From Catelliglobosispora koreensis DSM 44566 (GTDB lineage Bacteria > Actinomycetota > Actinomycetes > Mycobacteriales > Micromonosporaceae), in contig NZ_KB903256.1 in assembly GCF_000379685.1 (NCBI RefSeq), positions 1 through 64,000 on the forward strand: a DNA stretch of 64,000 nt. The letters run 5' to 3'. This document shows positions 25,301 through 33,682 of this stretch, piece by piece (position 1 is the stretch's first letter; each line of letters opens with the position of its first letter). Under the pieces are notes generated by a model that saw only the letters and a list, made by a program, of their open reading frames with translations, made no database searches and was not told the origin of the DNA. A program made the position numbers and the translations under genes.

Positions 25301-28041
25301 CTGACGACACCGGGGTCTCCCCCGCCGTTGCCATTGAGACGTCCCGTGGCCGAGAAGTATTCGGCCTGCTTACGCTTGGGCTGAAGTTGCTCAATCGCCC
25401 GTCCTGTCAAGGGATTCGAGCCACCGCTGCCACCGTTGTCGGTGTAGGTCGCTTCGAAAACCGTGAACACGTTGGCGTCAGCCCCGTGTCCACTCGCGAG
25501 GGACGTCTGCACGATGCCGGTGCAACCGGTGTAGGACTGCAGCGGATGCGCGTGCTCATCGTGGCCGAGGTAGACCTGCAGCGTGACCCGGCCACAGTCG
25601 ATCGTCCCGTCCTCTGGGTCAGTGACGTTGACGGTGTATTCCACCTGGTCACCCCAGTTGAAGAACCCTCCTTCGGGCGGGAAGCTGATGCTGACCGCTG
25701 GCGCCGTGTTCCCTACCGTGACCGGAACGTTGGCCACGGCGGTGCGATCCGAGGTGTCCCTAACCGTCAGCTGGGCCGTGTAGTTTCCAGCCGCCGCATA
25801 GGTGTGCTGCGGGTTGGCCTCCGTCGAGGTCGCCCCATCGCCAAACGCCCAGGAGAACGTGATCTCCTGGCCATCCGGGTCACGCGAGCCCTCGCTGGAG
25901 AACTGCACCGTCAAGGGACTCGGCCCTGACGTCGGCGTCCCGCTAGCGACGGCGATCGGGGCACGGTCGCCCGCGATGTAATCGATGCGGTAGACGCCGG
26001 AGTTGTCGTTGTTGCCACCGAACCCGGTGCCCCACTCGATGAGGTAGAGCGCGCCGTCCGGCCCGAACTCGATGTCCATCGGGCGCAGGAACGTCATGCT
26101 CGTGAGCAGATTGTTGATGTCTACTAGCGAGCGCACATCTGGCGACGTCTGGAACGTGTACATCTTGTTCTGGTTCCACTCACCGAAGAACGCCTTGCCA
26201 TCGTAGTAGGCCGGCCACTTACGGTCCGAAGTGGACTGTGCGTCGAAACGGTAGACCGGGCCCCCCATGGGCGCACCGCCGCCGCCGATCTCGGGGAACA
26301 GCGCATTGCCGCTGTAGTCGTAATCAACCGTGGCCGAAACGGCGGGCGGCAGGTTCGCCAGACCCGTGTTGTTAGGCGAGTTGTTCACCGGAGCGGCACA
26401 GTTGAACTTCGCACCACTCGGGCCGGACGGGAATGTGTAGTCGTTGTAGGCGTAGTTAGCGCCGTGGCAGTAGGGCCAGCCGTAGTTCCCGGGAGTGACG
26501 ATGTTCCACTCGACGGTGCCTTCCGGGCCCCTGTTCGGGTCGGCCGCTTGCGCGTCCGGTCCATAGTCGGCCACCAGCAACGTGTTCGTGTGCTTGTCCA
26601 TGCCGATGCGGAACGGGTTGCGGAAACCCATGGCGTAGATCTCGGGTCGCGTGCTCGCCGTGCCAGGAGCGAAGAGGTTGCCCGCGGGAACGGTGTAGCC
26701 GCCATCGGCCTGCGGGGTGACCCGCAATATCTTGCCGCGCAGGTCATTGGTGTTGCCCGAGGTGCGCTGAGCGTCATAGTTCTGCCGCCCGGCACGCTCG
26801 TCGATCGGGGTGAACGAGCTCGACTCGAACGGGTTGGTGTTGTCTCCCGTTGCCAGATAAAGGTTTCCGGCACTGTCGAAGACCATGCTCCCGCCCGCGT
26901 GACAGCAGGTGTCGCGCTGTGTGTCCACTTGCAGCACCACTTCTTCGGTGGCCGTGCTGATGGTGTCACCGCTAACCGTGAAGCGGGACAACAGGTTCCT
27001 CGGCCCGCCACCGTTGGGCGAATAGTAGAGGTAGACCCAGTGGTTGGTGGCGAAGTTCGGGTCGAGCCGCAGTCCCATCAAGCCGTCTTCGTTGCCCGTG
27101 AACACATCCAGGTCGACCGCGGTAACGGTCAGCCCGGTGTCCGGCTTGATGATCTGCACGCGGCCGTCTCGCTCGACGTAGAACACGCGGCCGTCGGGGG
27201 CGATGTCGAGCTCCATCGGGTTGCTGGTGTTGCTGTCCAGCGTGACCTTCTCGAACGAACCGTCCAATGTGGCCGTGCAGTCGGCGTCGACGACACCCGC
27301 CGTGGACTTGATGCCGCCGAGCAGGTGCGCCAGGAAACTTGGCTCCGCATACGATTCCGCGGTGTGACCGCTTCCGGTGTACCAGGATCGCCCGCCATCG
27401 AAGTCATGGCACCACGCGGTCGGATGGTCGGCACCCATCGCCCCTGTGCCCGGGGAATATGTGGACTCGTTCAGGCTCGCGAGCACGTGCACGTTGCCGC
27501 GCGGGTTGGCGCGGAAGTTGTACCACTCGTCAAAGCGCGACCACGTCGCCGGAAGCCCAGCCGTTGAGGGGTGGGCCGGGTCCTCCACCTTGATCGTGGC
27601 TTGCTGATTGTTCGGGTGCGCCGAGAAGTAGGCGCCCACAAGCTGGCCGTACCATGGCCAGTCATATTCGGTGTCAGAAGCCGCGTGAACACCGGTGAAC
27701 CCGCCGCCAGCGCGAACGTAACGCTCAAACGCGGACTGCTGTGTCGCGTCGAGAACGTCGCCGGTCGTGGAGAGGAAGACCACGGTGGCGAACTGAGCCA
27801 GGTTGGCATCGTTGAAAGCGGCCGCGTCCTCGGTGGCGACAACCGTGAAGTCGTTGGCGGCACCCAATTGCTGAATGGCGGCGATGCCTTCGTCAATGGA
27901 GTCGTGCCGGAACCCGGCCGTCTTGGAGAAGACCAGCACGGAATAGGAAGCCGCGTGCGCTGGCGTCGCGATGACCGCGAGGAAGGTGGCCAGCATAGCG
28001 GGGATGGCAAGGAGGAACACTTTTCGGCGATGGCGCAGCAC
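22339..28041 (-). CDS. Secreted ThuA/sugar-dehydrogenase-like multidomain protein
   Basis: 1900 residues. A signal peptide (1-31, ending TPAHAA) is followed by a ThuA trehalose-utilisation-like domain (about 34-240, VLVFSKTAGFRHDS, GGGFTGVHAASD). A six-bladed GSDH/PQQ-dependent sugar dehydrogenase-like propeller follows (about 260-700, ELDIAPDGRVFYVERDG, FRNPFRIG). Then come a PKD domain (705-790), an Ig-like stretch, a CBM6-like domain (900-1030, NVGFIEDGDWWSF), a second PKD (1040-1125), two concanavalin-like DUF1349-type repeats (1135-1310, 1325-1500) and Ig-like/OmpL47-type repeats (1510-1780). A helical FIVAR-like tail ends it. It is probably a secreted carbohydrate-binding or oxidising protein. 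Confidence 0.88.
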   Translation of the reverse strand: MLRHRRKVFLLAIPAMLATFLAVIATPAHAASYSVLVFSKTAGFRHDSIDEGIAAIQQLGAANDFTVVATEDAAAFNDANLAQFATVVFLSTTGDVLDATQQSAFERYVRAGGGFTGVHAASDTEYDWPWYGQLVGAYFSAHPNNQQATIKVEDPAHPSTAGLPATWSRFDEWYNFRANPRGNVHVLASLNESTYSPGTGAMGADHPTAWCHDFDGGRSWYTGSGHTAESYAEPSFLAHLLGGIKSTAGVVDADCTATLDGSFEKVTLDSNTSNPMELDIAPDGRVFYVERDGRVQIIKPDTGLTVTAVDLDVFTGNEDGLMGLRLDPNFATNHWVYLYYSPNGGGPRNLLSRFTVSGDTISTATEEVVLQVDTQRDTCCHAGGSMVFDSAGNLYLATGDNTNPFESSSFTPIDERAGRQNYDAQRTSGNTNDLRGKILRVTPQADGGYTVPAGNLFAPGTASTRPEIYAMGFRNPFRIGMDKHTNTLLVADYGPDAQAADPNRGPEGTVEWNIVTPGNYGWPYCHGANYAYNDYTFPSGPSGAKFNCAAPVNNSPNNTGLANLPPAVSATVDYDYSGNALFPEIGGGGAPMGGPVYRFDAQSTSDRKWPAYYDGKAFFGEWNQNKMYTFQTSPDVRSLVDINNLLTSMTFLRPMDIEFGPDGALYLIEWGTGFGGNNDNSGVYRIDYIAGDRAPIAVASGTPTSGPSPLTVQFSSEGSRDPDGQEITFSWAFGDGATSTEANPQHTYAAAGNYTAQLTVRDTSDRTAVANVPVTVGNTAPAVSISFPPEGGFFNWGDQVEYTVNVTDPEDGTIDCGRVTLQVYLGHDEHAHPLQSYTGCTGIVQTSLASGHGADANVFTVFEATYTDNGGSGGSNPLTGRAIEQLQPKRKQAEYFSATGRLNGNGGGDPGVVRETTGDTQGGFQNVGFIEDGDWWSFTPTNLTGIDSFQFRAASGGNGGTLEVRSGSADGTLLASAAIPGTGNWQVYTDVTVDLSTPSTATGPLFFVARGPAGGLFNVNWVDFLGRGVTENAPPVVSASASPVTGTHPLLVDFTGTATDPEGDLPLTYAWDFGDGGTAATLNATHTYTTPGTFTATLTVTDARGASAYSSVVIRVEAPNNACFGARSDQFNGSALDRERWPTIVRENQTFSVSGGSLLLPTAVGDLYGARNDATNLVLQPTPGAAWQATTKVTLATTENYQQAGLLIYGDDENYAKVDVLFSGQRRVEFIRETAGMPRNEAADSTTAPAGDTIYLRLTSDGTNLTAAFSSDGQTFTAVGRPALLEGIVNPKVGLFALNGGTVAPVVNAAFDWFQISPDDVVSPDPSDEFTGAALDKCRWDAIVRENTAGYRLNGGSLTIDIPNGDIYGTGNSGPANFILQNAPQGDWVAQTKVDGSQMDEQYQQAGLLAYLDDDNYLKLDYIVDNVAGQPVLRRIEFRSEIGGVVQNPQPQATELTSAVWHLRLAKTGNVYTASYSADGLTWTAFESLTNATPTKIGLFSLGANQTSSNTVSFDYFRLSAGDLEAPVTTATVTGPVTGGWFTGPATVALAATDAGGVARTEYQVDSASTWTVYTEPFQVTGDGVHTVRFRSVDNAGNVEDVKSTEVKIDVSAPVTTASFAPPSDAGWHNGAVPVTLASSDAGSGVTATEWSLDGGPWTPYTTTVSVIGNGEHELLYRSTDGAGNVETLKSAILKIDGVKPTVIVSGLADGQLYGDSQDVRVTFQAVDPLSGVASTVATLDGASYASGTLQAMFELDLGLHELVVTATDKAGNVTTANVRFFVTTSLRDMQFLMDRFKATGWLSANAHKKLKAKLDAARAAEASGNDAKAITQLKALRALALDPALVPNTEVRDVLVRDADAMIVRLGGTPPTGAGLKANGGKVLKGAGRLEEDATRVKL

Positions 28042-28170
28042 ACTAGCTCCCTGAGTCTGCTGTGAACGGTGTCCGCTGTGGACGGTTCGCCGAAGTACCG
28101 TCTCAGTTGTACCGATTGACTCCGGTCAGCCTAAGGGCTAGTGAGCGGGGTTTCAATACGTGTCTGTCGA

Positions 28171-28701
28171 TTAACGAAACACCTTGAGCGCCAAGGGAAT
28201 GAGCCGTTCCGTAGCGTGCGCCATCGGCTCCGGGAGGCTGCCGGGGGCAAACCATCCCAGGGCGTGGGATTCCTCGCTGAGCTGCTCGTCCGTATTGCCG
28301 GTCGCCAGGATGGCGAAGCGGACGTCGAAATGGAACTGCCCGCCGTGACGGCAGTTCACCGCGTGAATATCGAGGTCAATGGGCACGGGGTGCACGACGA
28401 GGTCGGCCAGCCCGGACTCTTCCCGGGCTTCGCGGAGCGCCGCTTCGGCCAAAGTGGAGTCTCCCGGCTCGCAGTGCCCGCCGAGCTGCATCCACTTGTT
28501 CGCCCGGCCGTGCAGGCACAGCAGCACCTTCTCCAGCCCGGGGTGCACGATGAGGGCGCTGGCGGTGAGGTGGGCATACGGATGGCTGGCCCAGATCGCG
28601 TCCTGGCTCGACTCAAGCAGGTCCAGGAACCGCTCGCGCACCGGATCGCTTTGCGGCCAGGCCGCGATGACCTGGGCCGCGTCGTCATGCAGTGGAGACA
28701 T
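28171..28701 (-). CDS. Nudix hydrolase
   Basis: 176 residues. The Nudix box is GGHCEPGDSTLAEAALREAREESGL, matching G-x5-E-x7-R-E-U-x-E-E-x-G-U at about residues 85-107. It hydrolyses nucleoside-diphosphate-linked substrates, but the substrate is not predictable here. The sequence resembles larger-than-MutT Nudix enzymes of actinobacteria with an N-terminal helical extension. Its ATG lies 17 bases inside the 3' end of the upstream K+ channel gene, so translational coupling is likely. Confidence 0.88.
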   Translation of the reverse strand: MSPLHDDAAQVIAAWPQSDPVRERFLDLLESSQDAIWASHPYAHLTASALIVHPGLEKVLLCLHGRANKWMQLGGHCEPGDSTLAEAALREAREESGLADLVVHPVPIDLDIHAVNCRHGGQFHFDVRFAILATGNTDEQLSEESHALGWFAPGSLPEPMAHATERLIPLALKVFR

Positions 28702-29701
28702 GATCCCCTGACCTGGAGTCCTTGATGTAGATCAGCATGTCGCCGGTCTCCACGGTCAGCGGCACCGGCCCGGCCGCCGACTCGATCTGACCGCGGCGGT
28801 AGACCGCGATCACGACCTCGCTCAGGTCCTTCGTCAGCCGCCCGACCTCAGCCCGCAGCGCTGAGCGCATCGCGAGCGCCATTCCGGTGCCCGGCGTCAG
28901 CAGATCCTCAACCACATCGATCAAAGGTGGTGCCGAGGTCGACAGGCCGAGCAGACGGCCAGCGTTCGACGACGAGACGACCACGTGGTGCGCCCCGCTC
29001 TGCTTGAGCAACGGCGCGTTCTCGTCTTCCCGGGCGGCCGCGATGATCCGCACTTTGCCGCCGGTCAGCTGCCGTACCGTCAGGGTGATCAACACCGCCG
29101 CTTCATCGCTGTTCGTCGCGATGATCACGGCTTGCGCGTCGCGAACGTGCGCTTGCGTGAGCACGGCAGAGCTCGTGGAGCTGTCCTCGATGACCACCAG
29201 CCCATCGGAGAGTGCTTGACGTGCGGCGTTCTTATCGGGCTCGACGACGATGATCGCCTTGCGGTCCGTTCCGTTTTCGATGAGCGCGCGAACGGCGGAG
29301 CGGCCCTTGGTGCCGTAACCGCACACGATGATGTGGTTATTCAATTTCTTTCTCCATCGGGCGAGGCGGACCGAGTCGCGGTATTGCTCCGTCAGCACTT
29401 GCAAGGTCGTGCCGACCAAGATGATGAGGAAGAGCACCCGTGCCGGAGTGATCAGCAAAACGTTGATCAGCCGGGCCTCTGGCGTCACCGGGGTGATGTC
29501 GCCATAGCCGGTCGTGGACAGGGAAACGACGGTGTAGTAAAAGCAATCCAGGAGCGTCAGCCCGTCCCCGTTGCCATCGCGGTAACCATCGCGGTCTAGG
29601 TAAACCACGGTGACAATGAAGAGAATCAGCCCCACCGCGGCGATGAGTCTCGTGCCAATAGCCTGCAGCGGATTGCGGGCAAGGGCCGGCAGCCGGATCA
29701 T
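28685..29701 (-). CDS. Two-TM potassium channel with RCK domain
   Basis: 338 residues. Two membrane helices (about 18-38 and 75-100) flank the pore loop with selectivity filter TTGYGD (SLSTTGYGDITPV). A cytosolic RCK/TrkA-N domain follows with the Rossmann motif IIVCGYGTKGRSAV, acidic residue at VVEPD, then DAQAVIIATNSDEAAV. A TrkA-C-like domain ends the protein. This is the MthK/Kch architecture for ligand-gated K+ transport in the plasma membrane. The Nudix gene overlaps its 3' end. Confidence 0.92.
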   Translation of the reverse strand: MIRLPALARNPLQAIGTRLIAAVGLILFIVTVVYLDRDGYRDGNGDGLTLLDCFYYTVVSLSTTGYGDITPVTPEARLINVLLITPARVLFLIILVGTTLQVLTEQYRDSVRLARWRKKLNNHIIVCGYGTKGRSAVRALIENGTDRKAIIVVEPDKNAARQALSDGLVVIEDSSTSSAVLTQAHVRDAQAVIIATNSDEAAVLITLTVRQLTGGKVRIIAAAREDENAPLLKQSGAHHVVVSSSNAGRLLGLSTSAPPLIDVVEDLLTPGTGMALAMRSALRAEVGRLTKDLSEVVIAVYRRGQIESAAGPVPLTVETGDMLIYIKDSRSGDHVSTA

Positions 29702-29727
29702 GCCCGCTACTTTAGGGCCTCGGTTCT

Positions 29728-30510
29728 ACATTGATTGCAACCAGCCGGCCGCGGATCCAGCAGGGAACGTGAAGTTCCTTGATGACGGTACGGTCGCCCA
29801 CCTGCGCGCGATGACGATTGACCTTCCGGCTTTCCCTATAACGGCCTTGAATCGCCCAGCGGGCTAGGTCACCTTCAAGGACAGGCGGGGAACGGAAGAA
29901 ATCTTCGCCAACGTCGGCGGGCAGCCCGGTGACGAGATCCTGCTTCCTTGCACTGTGGCCCGACGGAGGTCCCGCCGGGACTGCTGGTCGTCAAGCAGAC
30001 GGAAAAGCACCTTCACCGTGCTCGGATACGTCCCGGGTCTCGCGCATTTCGACCGGTTCTACGCGGTCGACGGTGACTTGGTAGCCGAAGCGCACGACAG
30101 CGAAAGCACGACCCAGGAACAACGCTGGCGCTTCCACTGGCATCGCACCGCTTTCGCTCCCGTGCCCGGCAACAAGCCTTCGCGAAAGGCGACTATTACC
30201 CGGCCTAAGGCGATCTGCGTGAGTCATCGTTCAGTGTCTTCGGTGGACAAAAGAAGGACCCCTGCGACACCGGCGGCACACTGTCGTTTGTGGACGGTCA
30301 CAGCGCGTCTGGGAATGTCGCGACGCCATTGCCGTGCTGACGTGCACGACACCGGAAGGCAAGCAGGAGCAACGGGTTTACGCCAAGCGGCTGCTGCAAC
30401 TGAGCGGTCCGGCCACGGTTCGCCTCGAAGCCGGGCTGGCGGTCGTCGAGACCGGCGGTTACGTGCGCGAATTCCAGTCGGTTGGCTACATGCTTACCGA
30501 AGTCAGCTAG
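29728..30510 (+). pseudogene. Decayed ORF with several frame breaks, family unknown
   Basis: This 783-bp stretch has coding-like segments in changing plus frames. They include KFLDDGTVAHLRAMTIDLP, then VTFKDRRGTEEIFANVGG after a stop, FTVLGYVPGLAHFDRFYAVDG, CDTGGTLSFVDGH, and a terminal AVLTCTTPEGKQEQRVYAKR run ending at a TAG at 30510. Segment order and length fit one former gene of about 250 residues, and several indels break it. No family recognised. The Kelch gene starts 20 bp downstream. Confidence 0.55.
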
Positions 30511-30529
30511 CGGGGATAGGCTGGCGCCT

Positions 30530-31498
30530 ATGCGAGCGTGGCTGTGCTTGTCGGTCTTGTTAGCGCTTGGGGCATGTGACGCGAGCCCCAAGCCGCTTCC
30601 TCCTGCCGCGAGTGGGGCGCCGCTCGCTTGGCGGACCCTCAGCCCGTCGCCCTCTTCACGCACCGAAGTCGCCGCGACCGTGCTGGATAAGAAGATCTAT
30701 GTCGCCGGTGGGTACCAGGCGGACGGCGCGACAGTCGGCACGGTAGAGGTTTATGACACGACAGCAGACCGCTGGACCACCGGGCCGGAGCTGCCCGTGC
30801 CGGTCAATCACGCCATGGCGGCGACCGTTTCCGGGACTGTTTATGTCTTTGGTGGCTACGACAAGTTCAATCAGTCCTTCGCGGGAGCATTCCGGTTAAC
30901 GGACGGTGGCTGGCAGTCCATCCCGGACCTTCCGGAGCCGCGGGCGGCGGCGACAGCGGCCGTTGTGGGCGAGCGGGTCTATCTCGCCGGCGGGATCGGT
31001 GCGGGCGGTTCGCTGGCGGCGAGCATGCTCGTCTACGACACCGTGACGCGGCAGTGGTCCACGGCACCGGGCATGCCGACGCCACGCGAACACCTTGGCG
31101 GGGCTGGGTTTGACGGTCGCGTATACACAGTCGGCGGGAGAACCGCCGCGGCGGGCAACCTTGGGGCGCTTGAGATCTTTGATACGCGTACCCAGAAATG
31201 GTCCTCTGGACCGGCGATGCCGACACCCCGCGGTGGCATGTCAGCGGCGGCCCTCTGCACCGGAGCGCTCATCGCCGCCGGCGGTGAGGCTCAGGCGACT
31301 TTCCCCGAAGTCGAGCTGTTCGACCTCGCCTCCGGTTCTTGGCAAGCACTTCCGCCGTTGCCCACACCACGGCATGGGCTCGGCGTCGTCACGGTCGGCA
31401 CTCAGCTCTACGTGCAGTCAGGCGGCAAACAGCCCGGCCTTCACGTCGACAACACGACCGAAGCACTCGATCTCGGAGCACTCGGCAGTTGCCGTTAG
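30530..31498 (+). CDS. Kelch-repeat lipoprotein
   Basis: 322 residues from the ATG at 30530; an earlier in-frame ATG overlaps the decayed ORF. The start MRAWLCLSVLLALGAC is a lipoprotein signal with lipobox LGAC. Six Kelch units follow, each with a GG doublet and spaced aromatic residues (KIYVAGGYQ, TVYVFGGYD, RVYLAGGIG, RVYTVGGRT, ALIAAGGEA, QLYVQSGGK), forming a beta-propeller on the outer face of the membrane. The function is probably binding, and the ligand is unknown. The 3' end overlaps the convergent desaturase by four bases. Confidence 0.88.
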   Translation: MRAWLCLSVLLALGACDASPKPLPPAASGAPLAWRTLSPSPSSRTEVAATVLDKKIYVAGGYQADGATVGTVEVYDTTADRWTTGPELPVPVNHAMAATVSGTVYVFGGYDKFNQSFAGAFRLTDGGWQSIPDLPEPRAAATAAVVGERVYLAGGIGAGGSLAASMLVYDTVTRQWSTAPGMPTPREHLGGAGFDGRVYTVGGRTAAAGNLGALEIFDTRTQKWSSGPAMPTPRGGMSAAALCTGALIAAGGEAQATFPEVELFDLASGSWQALPPLPTPRHGLGVVTVGTQLYVQSGGKQPGLHVDNTTEALDLGALGSCR

Positions 31499-32412
31499 GC
31501 GTTGCGCCTGGCCTGGATCGCGGCGCGGCGCTCTTCGAACCGGGTGGCGTTGCGGTCCAGCTCGGTCATGAAGGCCGCTAGCTCGTCGCGGTAGGCGTTG
31601 CCCGTACCAGATAGGTCTTCGCGGCCCATGATGTTGAGCTGGCGCAGGATCGGCAAGACCACCTCGTCGTGGTGAATGCGAAGGTCGTAGATGCCCGCCA
31701 TGGCGATCTGCACGGCCTTGCGCCCGAAGTTCTCGATGCCGTGGCCCGGCATCTGGAACTCCAGCACCACATCGCGGATCGCGCGCATCGTGTCATCTGG
31801 CGACAGCTCAAACGAAGCCGCGAGCAGATTGCGGTAGAAGAGCATGTGCAGGTTCTCATCCGCGGCGATCTTCTGCAGCAGCTGGTCGCACACGAGGTCT
31901 TCACTGATGCGTCCCGTGTTGCGGTGGGCGACGCGCGTCGCCAGCTCCTGAAAGGACACATAAGCGATGCCGTGCAGCGTGCTGTCGGGGTGGTCGGTTT
32001 CGAACCCCGCGCCCATGTGGGTCATGCGGGCGCGCTCGAGTTCGACCGGGTCGACCGCGCGGGTGGTCAGCAGGTAGTCGCGGATAGCGATACCGTGTCT
32101 GCCTTCCTCAGCCGTCCACCGGTGCACCCAGGTGCCCCACGCGCCGTCACGGCCAAACATCGTGGCGATCTCGTGGTGATAGCTCGGGAGGTTGTCTTCG
32201 GTCAGCAGGTTCACGATCAGCGAGGTGCGGGCGACGTCGGAAAGTTTCGACTGTCCCGGCTCCCACGCGCGCCCCCCGAGCACGCCGTCAAAGTCCTCAC
32301 CCTGGCTCCACGGCACGTATTCGTGCGGAAACCACTCCTTCGCGGTAGCAAAGTGACGGTTGAGGTTGGTTTCCACCACGGGTTCCAGTTCGCGCAGCAA
32401 AGCAAGGCTCAC
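31495..32412 (-). CDS. desA: Acyl-ACP desaturase
   Basis: 305 residues from a GTG at 32412; longer in-frame starts run into the upstream operator region and are unlikely. It is a soluble plant-type diiron desaturase fold. Metal ligands are visible in TAEEGRHGIAIRDYLL (E-x-x-H) and DENLHMLFYR (E-x-x-H). WFPHEYVPWSQGEDFDG is the family's N-terminal signature. It puts a double bond into acyl-ACP chains and controls membrane fluidity. It follows plsC with only 20 bp between stop and start, and two palindromes occupy that junction. Confidence 0.9.
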   Translation of the reverse strand: MSLALLRELEPVVETNLNRHFATAKEWFPHEYVPWSQGEDFDGVLGGRAWEPGQSKLSDVARTSLIVNLLTEDNLPSYHHEIATMFGRDGAWGTWVHRWTAEEGRHGIAIRDYLLTTRAVDPVELERARMTHMGAGFETDHPDSTLHGIAYVSFQELATRVAHRNTGRISEDLVCDQLLQKIAADENLHMLFYRNLLAASFELSPDDTMRAIRDVVLEFQMPGHGIENFGRKAVQIAMAGIYDLRIHHDEVVLPILRQLNIMGREDLSGTGNAYRDELAAFMTELDRNATRFEERRAAIQARRNA

Positions 32413-32419
32413 GCAACCG

Positions 32420-32446
32420 ACGGTACCGTAACCTACGGTTCCGTAG
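32420..32446. promoter_or_regulatory. Overlapping palindromic operators before desA
   Basis: ACGGTACCGT (32420-32429) is a perfect palindrome. CTACGG-tt-CCGTAG (32433-32446) is a second, and ACCGTA-acc-TACGGT joins them as a third arrangement. They lie between the plsC stop and the desA start, at 8-34 bases before the GTG. The form fits a TetR-type repressor of desaturase genes, which suggests an internal promoter or attenuation of desA. The regulator is not in the window. Confidence 0.65.
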
Positions 32447-33152
32447 CCAGCGTTGGTTCTGGAGCGGTCCCTCCCAGGTGCGCTGGAAGCCACCAGGAAT
32501 CGTCTGGGCCTTTCGGCTTATCCGGGTAGTCACGCTGTGCCCGGTCGAGCAGCGCGGACATGCGTTTATGCAGCTCAGCGGCGAGTTCGTCCTGGTTGTC
32601 GCGGCGCCCGGGGTGCATCGGCTCGCCGACGATGATGGAGATCGGAAGGTGGCGCTGAAAAAGCTTGCGTGGCCGGCCTTTTGTCCACATCCGCTGGGTT
32701 CCCCAAAGGGCCATCGGAATGAGCGGAACGCCTGCGGCAGCGGCCATCCGGGCCGCACCGCTCTTGATTTCCTTGACCGTGAACGAGGGGCTAATGGTCG
32801 CCTCGGGAAACACCCCGACGACCTCTCCCGCCTTCAATGCCGCGAGCGCCGCCTTGTATGACCCGATGCCCGCCTCACGATCCACGGGGATGTGATGCAT
32901 CCCACGCATCAGTGGCCCGGCGATCTTGTTGGCGAAGATCTCTTGCTTCGCCATGAACCGCACGAGCCGCTTAGAGGGTTGCGCGCCAAAGCCGCCAAAG
33001 ATGAAGTCGAGATAGCTGATGTGATTGATGGCCAGCACCGCTCCGCCTTCACGGGGGATGTGTTCGCCACCTTCCACCGTGATGCGCAAATCAAGCGCCC
33101 GAAAAAGCGTCTTCGCGAGAACGATGACGGGCGGGTAGACACGATCGGCCAT
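32433..33152 (-). CDS. plsC: 1-acyl-sn-glycerol-3-phosphate acyltransferase (PlsC-like)
   Basis: 239 residues. The acyltransferase signature H-x4-D is NHISYLDF at about residue 40. The second block, HIPVDREAG, and the third, VGVFPEATISPSF, are in order. It moves an acyl chain to lysophosphatidate at the membrane. The downstream desaturase supplies unsaturated acyl-ACP, so the pair makes sense in phospholipid synthesis. The stop codon lies within the operator that precedes desA. Confidence 0.9.
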   Translation of the reverse strand: MADRVYPPVIVLAKTLFRALDLRITVEGGEHIPREGGAVLAINHISYLDFIFGGFGAQPSKRLVRFMAKQEIFANKIAGPLMRGMHHIPVDREAGIGSYKAALAALKAGEVVGVFPEATISPSFTVKEIKSGAARMAAAAGVPLIPMALWGTQRMWTKGRPRKLFQRHLPISIIVGEPMHPGRRDNQDELAAELHKRMSALLDRAQRDYPDKPKGPDDSWWLPAHLGGTAPEPTLATEP

Positions 33153-33265
33153 GGCGTCACATTACAGAGCCCATTCACTCACTCCGCGTTAGCCCTTAAC
33201 TAATGACTTTTCGGACATTAGGCGATAAATTCATCCGGCCGGGATCGTCCTTTTCAGGAGGCCAG

Positions 33266-33574
33266 ATGTCCGACCCCATCCTTCGTGACCTTCGGCTCGT
33301 GAGCGATGAGACCTTGTTCGCCCGGTTAGTGCTTCTGCGCCAGCGATTTCCCGCCGACTCCGGCTCAGAGGACTGGATTTACCATTGCGACACCTGGGAA
33401 TTGGCGAACAAGGCCGTGCGCGCCGAGATTCGCCGGCGCAAGGCGATCCCACCCGCCTGGTGGGTTCCAGCTCAGCCCCCGCCCAGGCGGCTTCCTTTGC
33501 TGACCACAGGAGCCGTATTCCTCCTATTGCTGACCCTGGCGGTCCTTGGTTTCGCGCTCGCACCGTCCTATTAG
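33266..33574 (+). CDS. Small tail-anchored membrane protein, unknown
   Basis: 102 residues. AGGAGG lies a few bases before the ATG at 33266, which is preferred over an in-frame ATG at 33203. The N-terminal 70 residues are helical and charged (DETLFARLVLLRQRFPAD, WELANKAVRAEIRRRK), and a single hydrophobic segment ends the protein (LLTTGAVFLLLLTLAVLGFAL). It is a C-tail-anchored arrangement. No known family. Confidence 0.7.
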   Translation: MSDPILRDLRLVSDETLFARLVLLRQRFPADSGSEDWIYHCDTWELANKAVRAEIRRRKAIPPAWWVPAQPPPRRLPLLTTGAVFLLLLTLAVLGFALAPSY

Positions 33575-33682
33575 AACGGCCTAACAGCTGATTCACAGCT
33601 TGCTTCAAGCTGGCTCCCACAGGCAGCCGGGGTAAAGTCGCCGCCGCCGGACTTCCAACGGGAGAAGAAGAGGGTACTGGGG

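Noticed and set aside
26464..27567. 367-codon plus ORF opposite the ThuA protein
   Set aside because: Antisense shadow; no start signal or recognisable domain.
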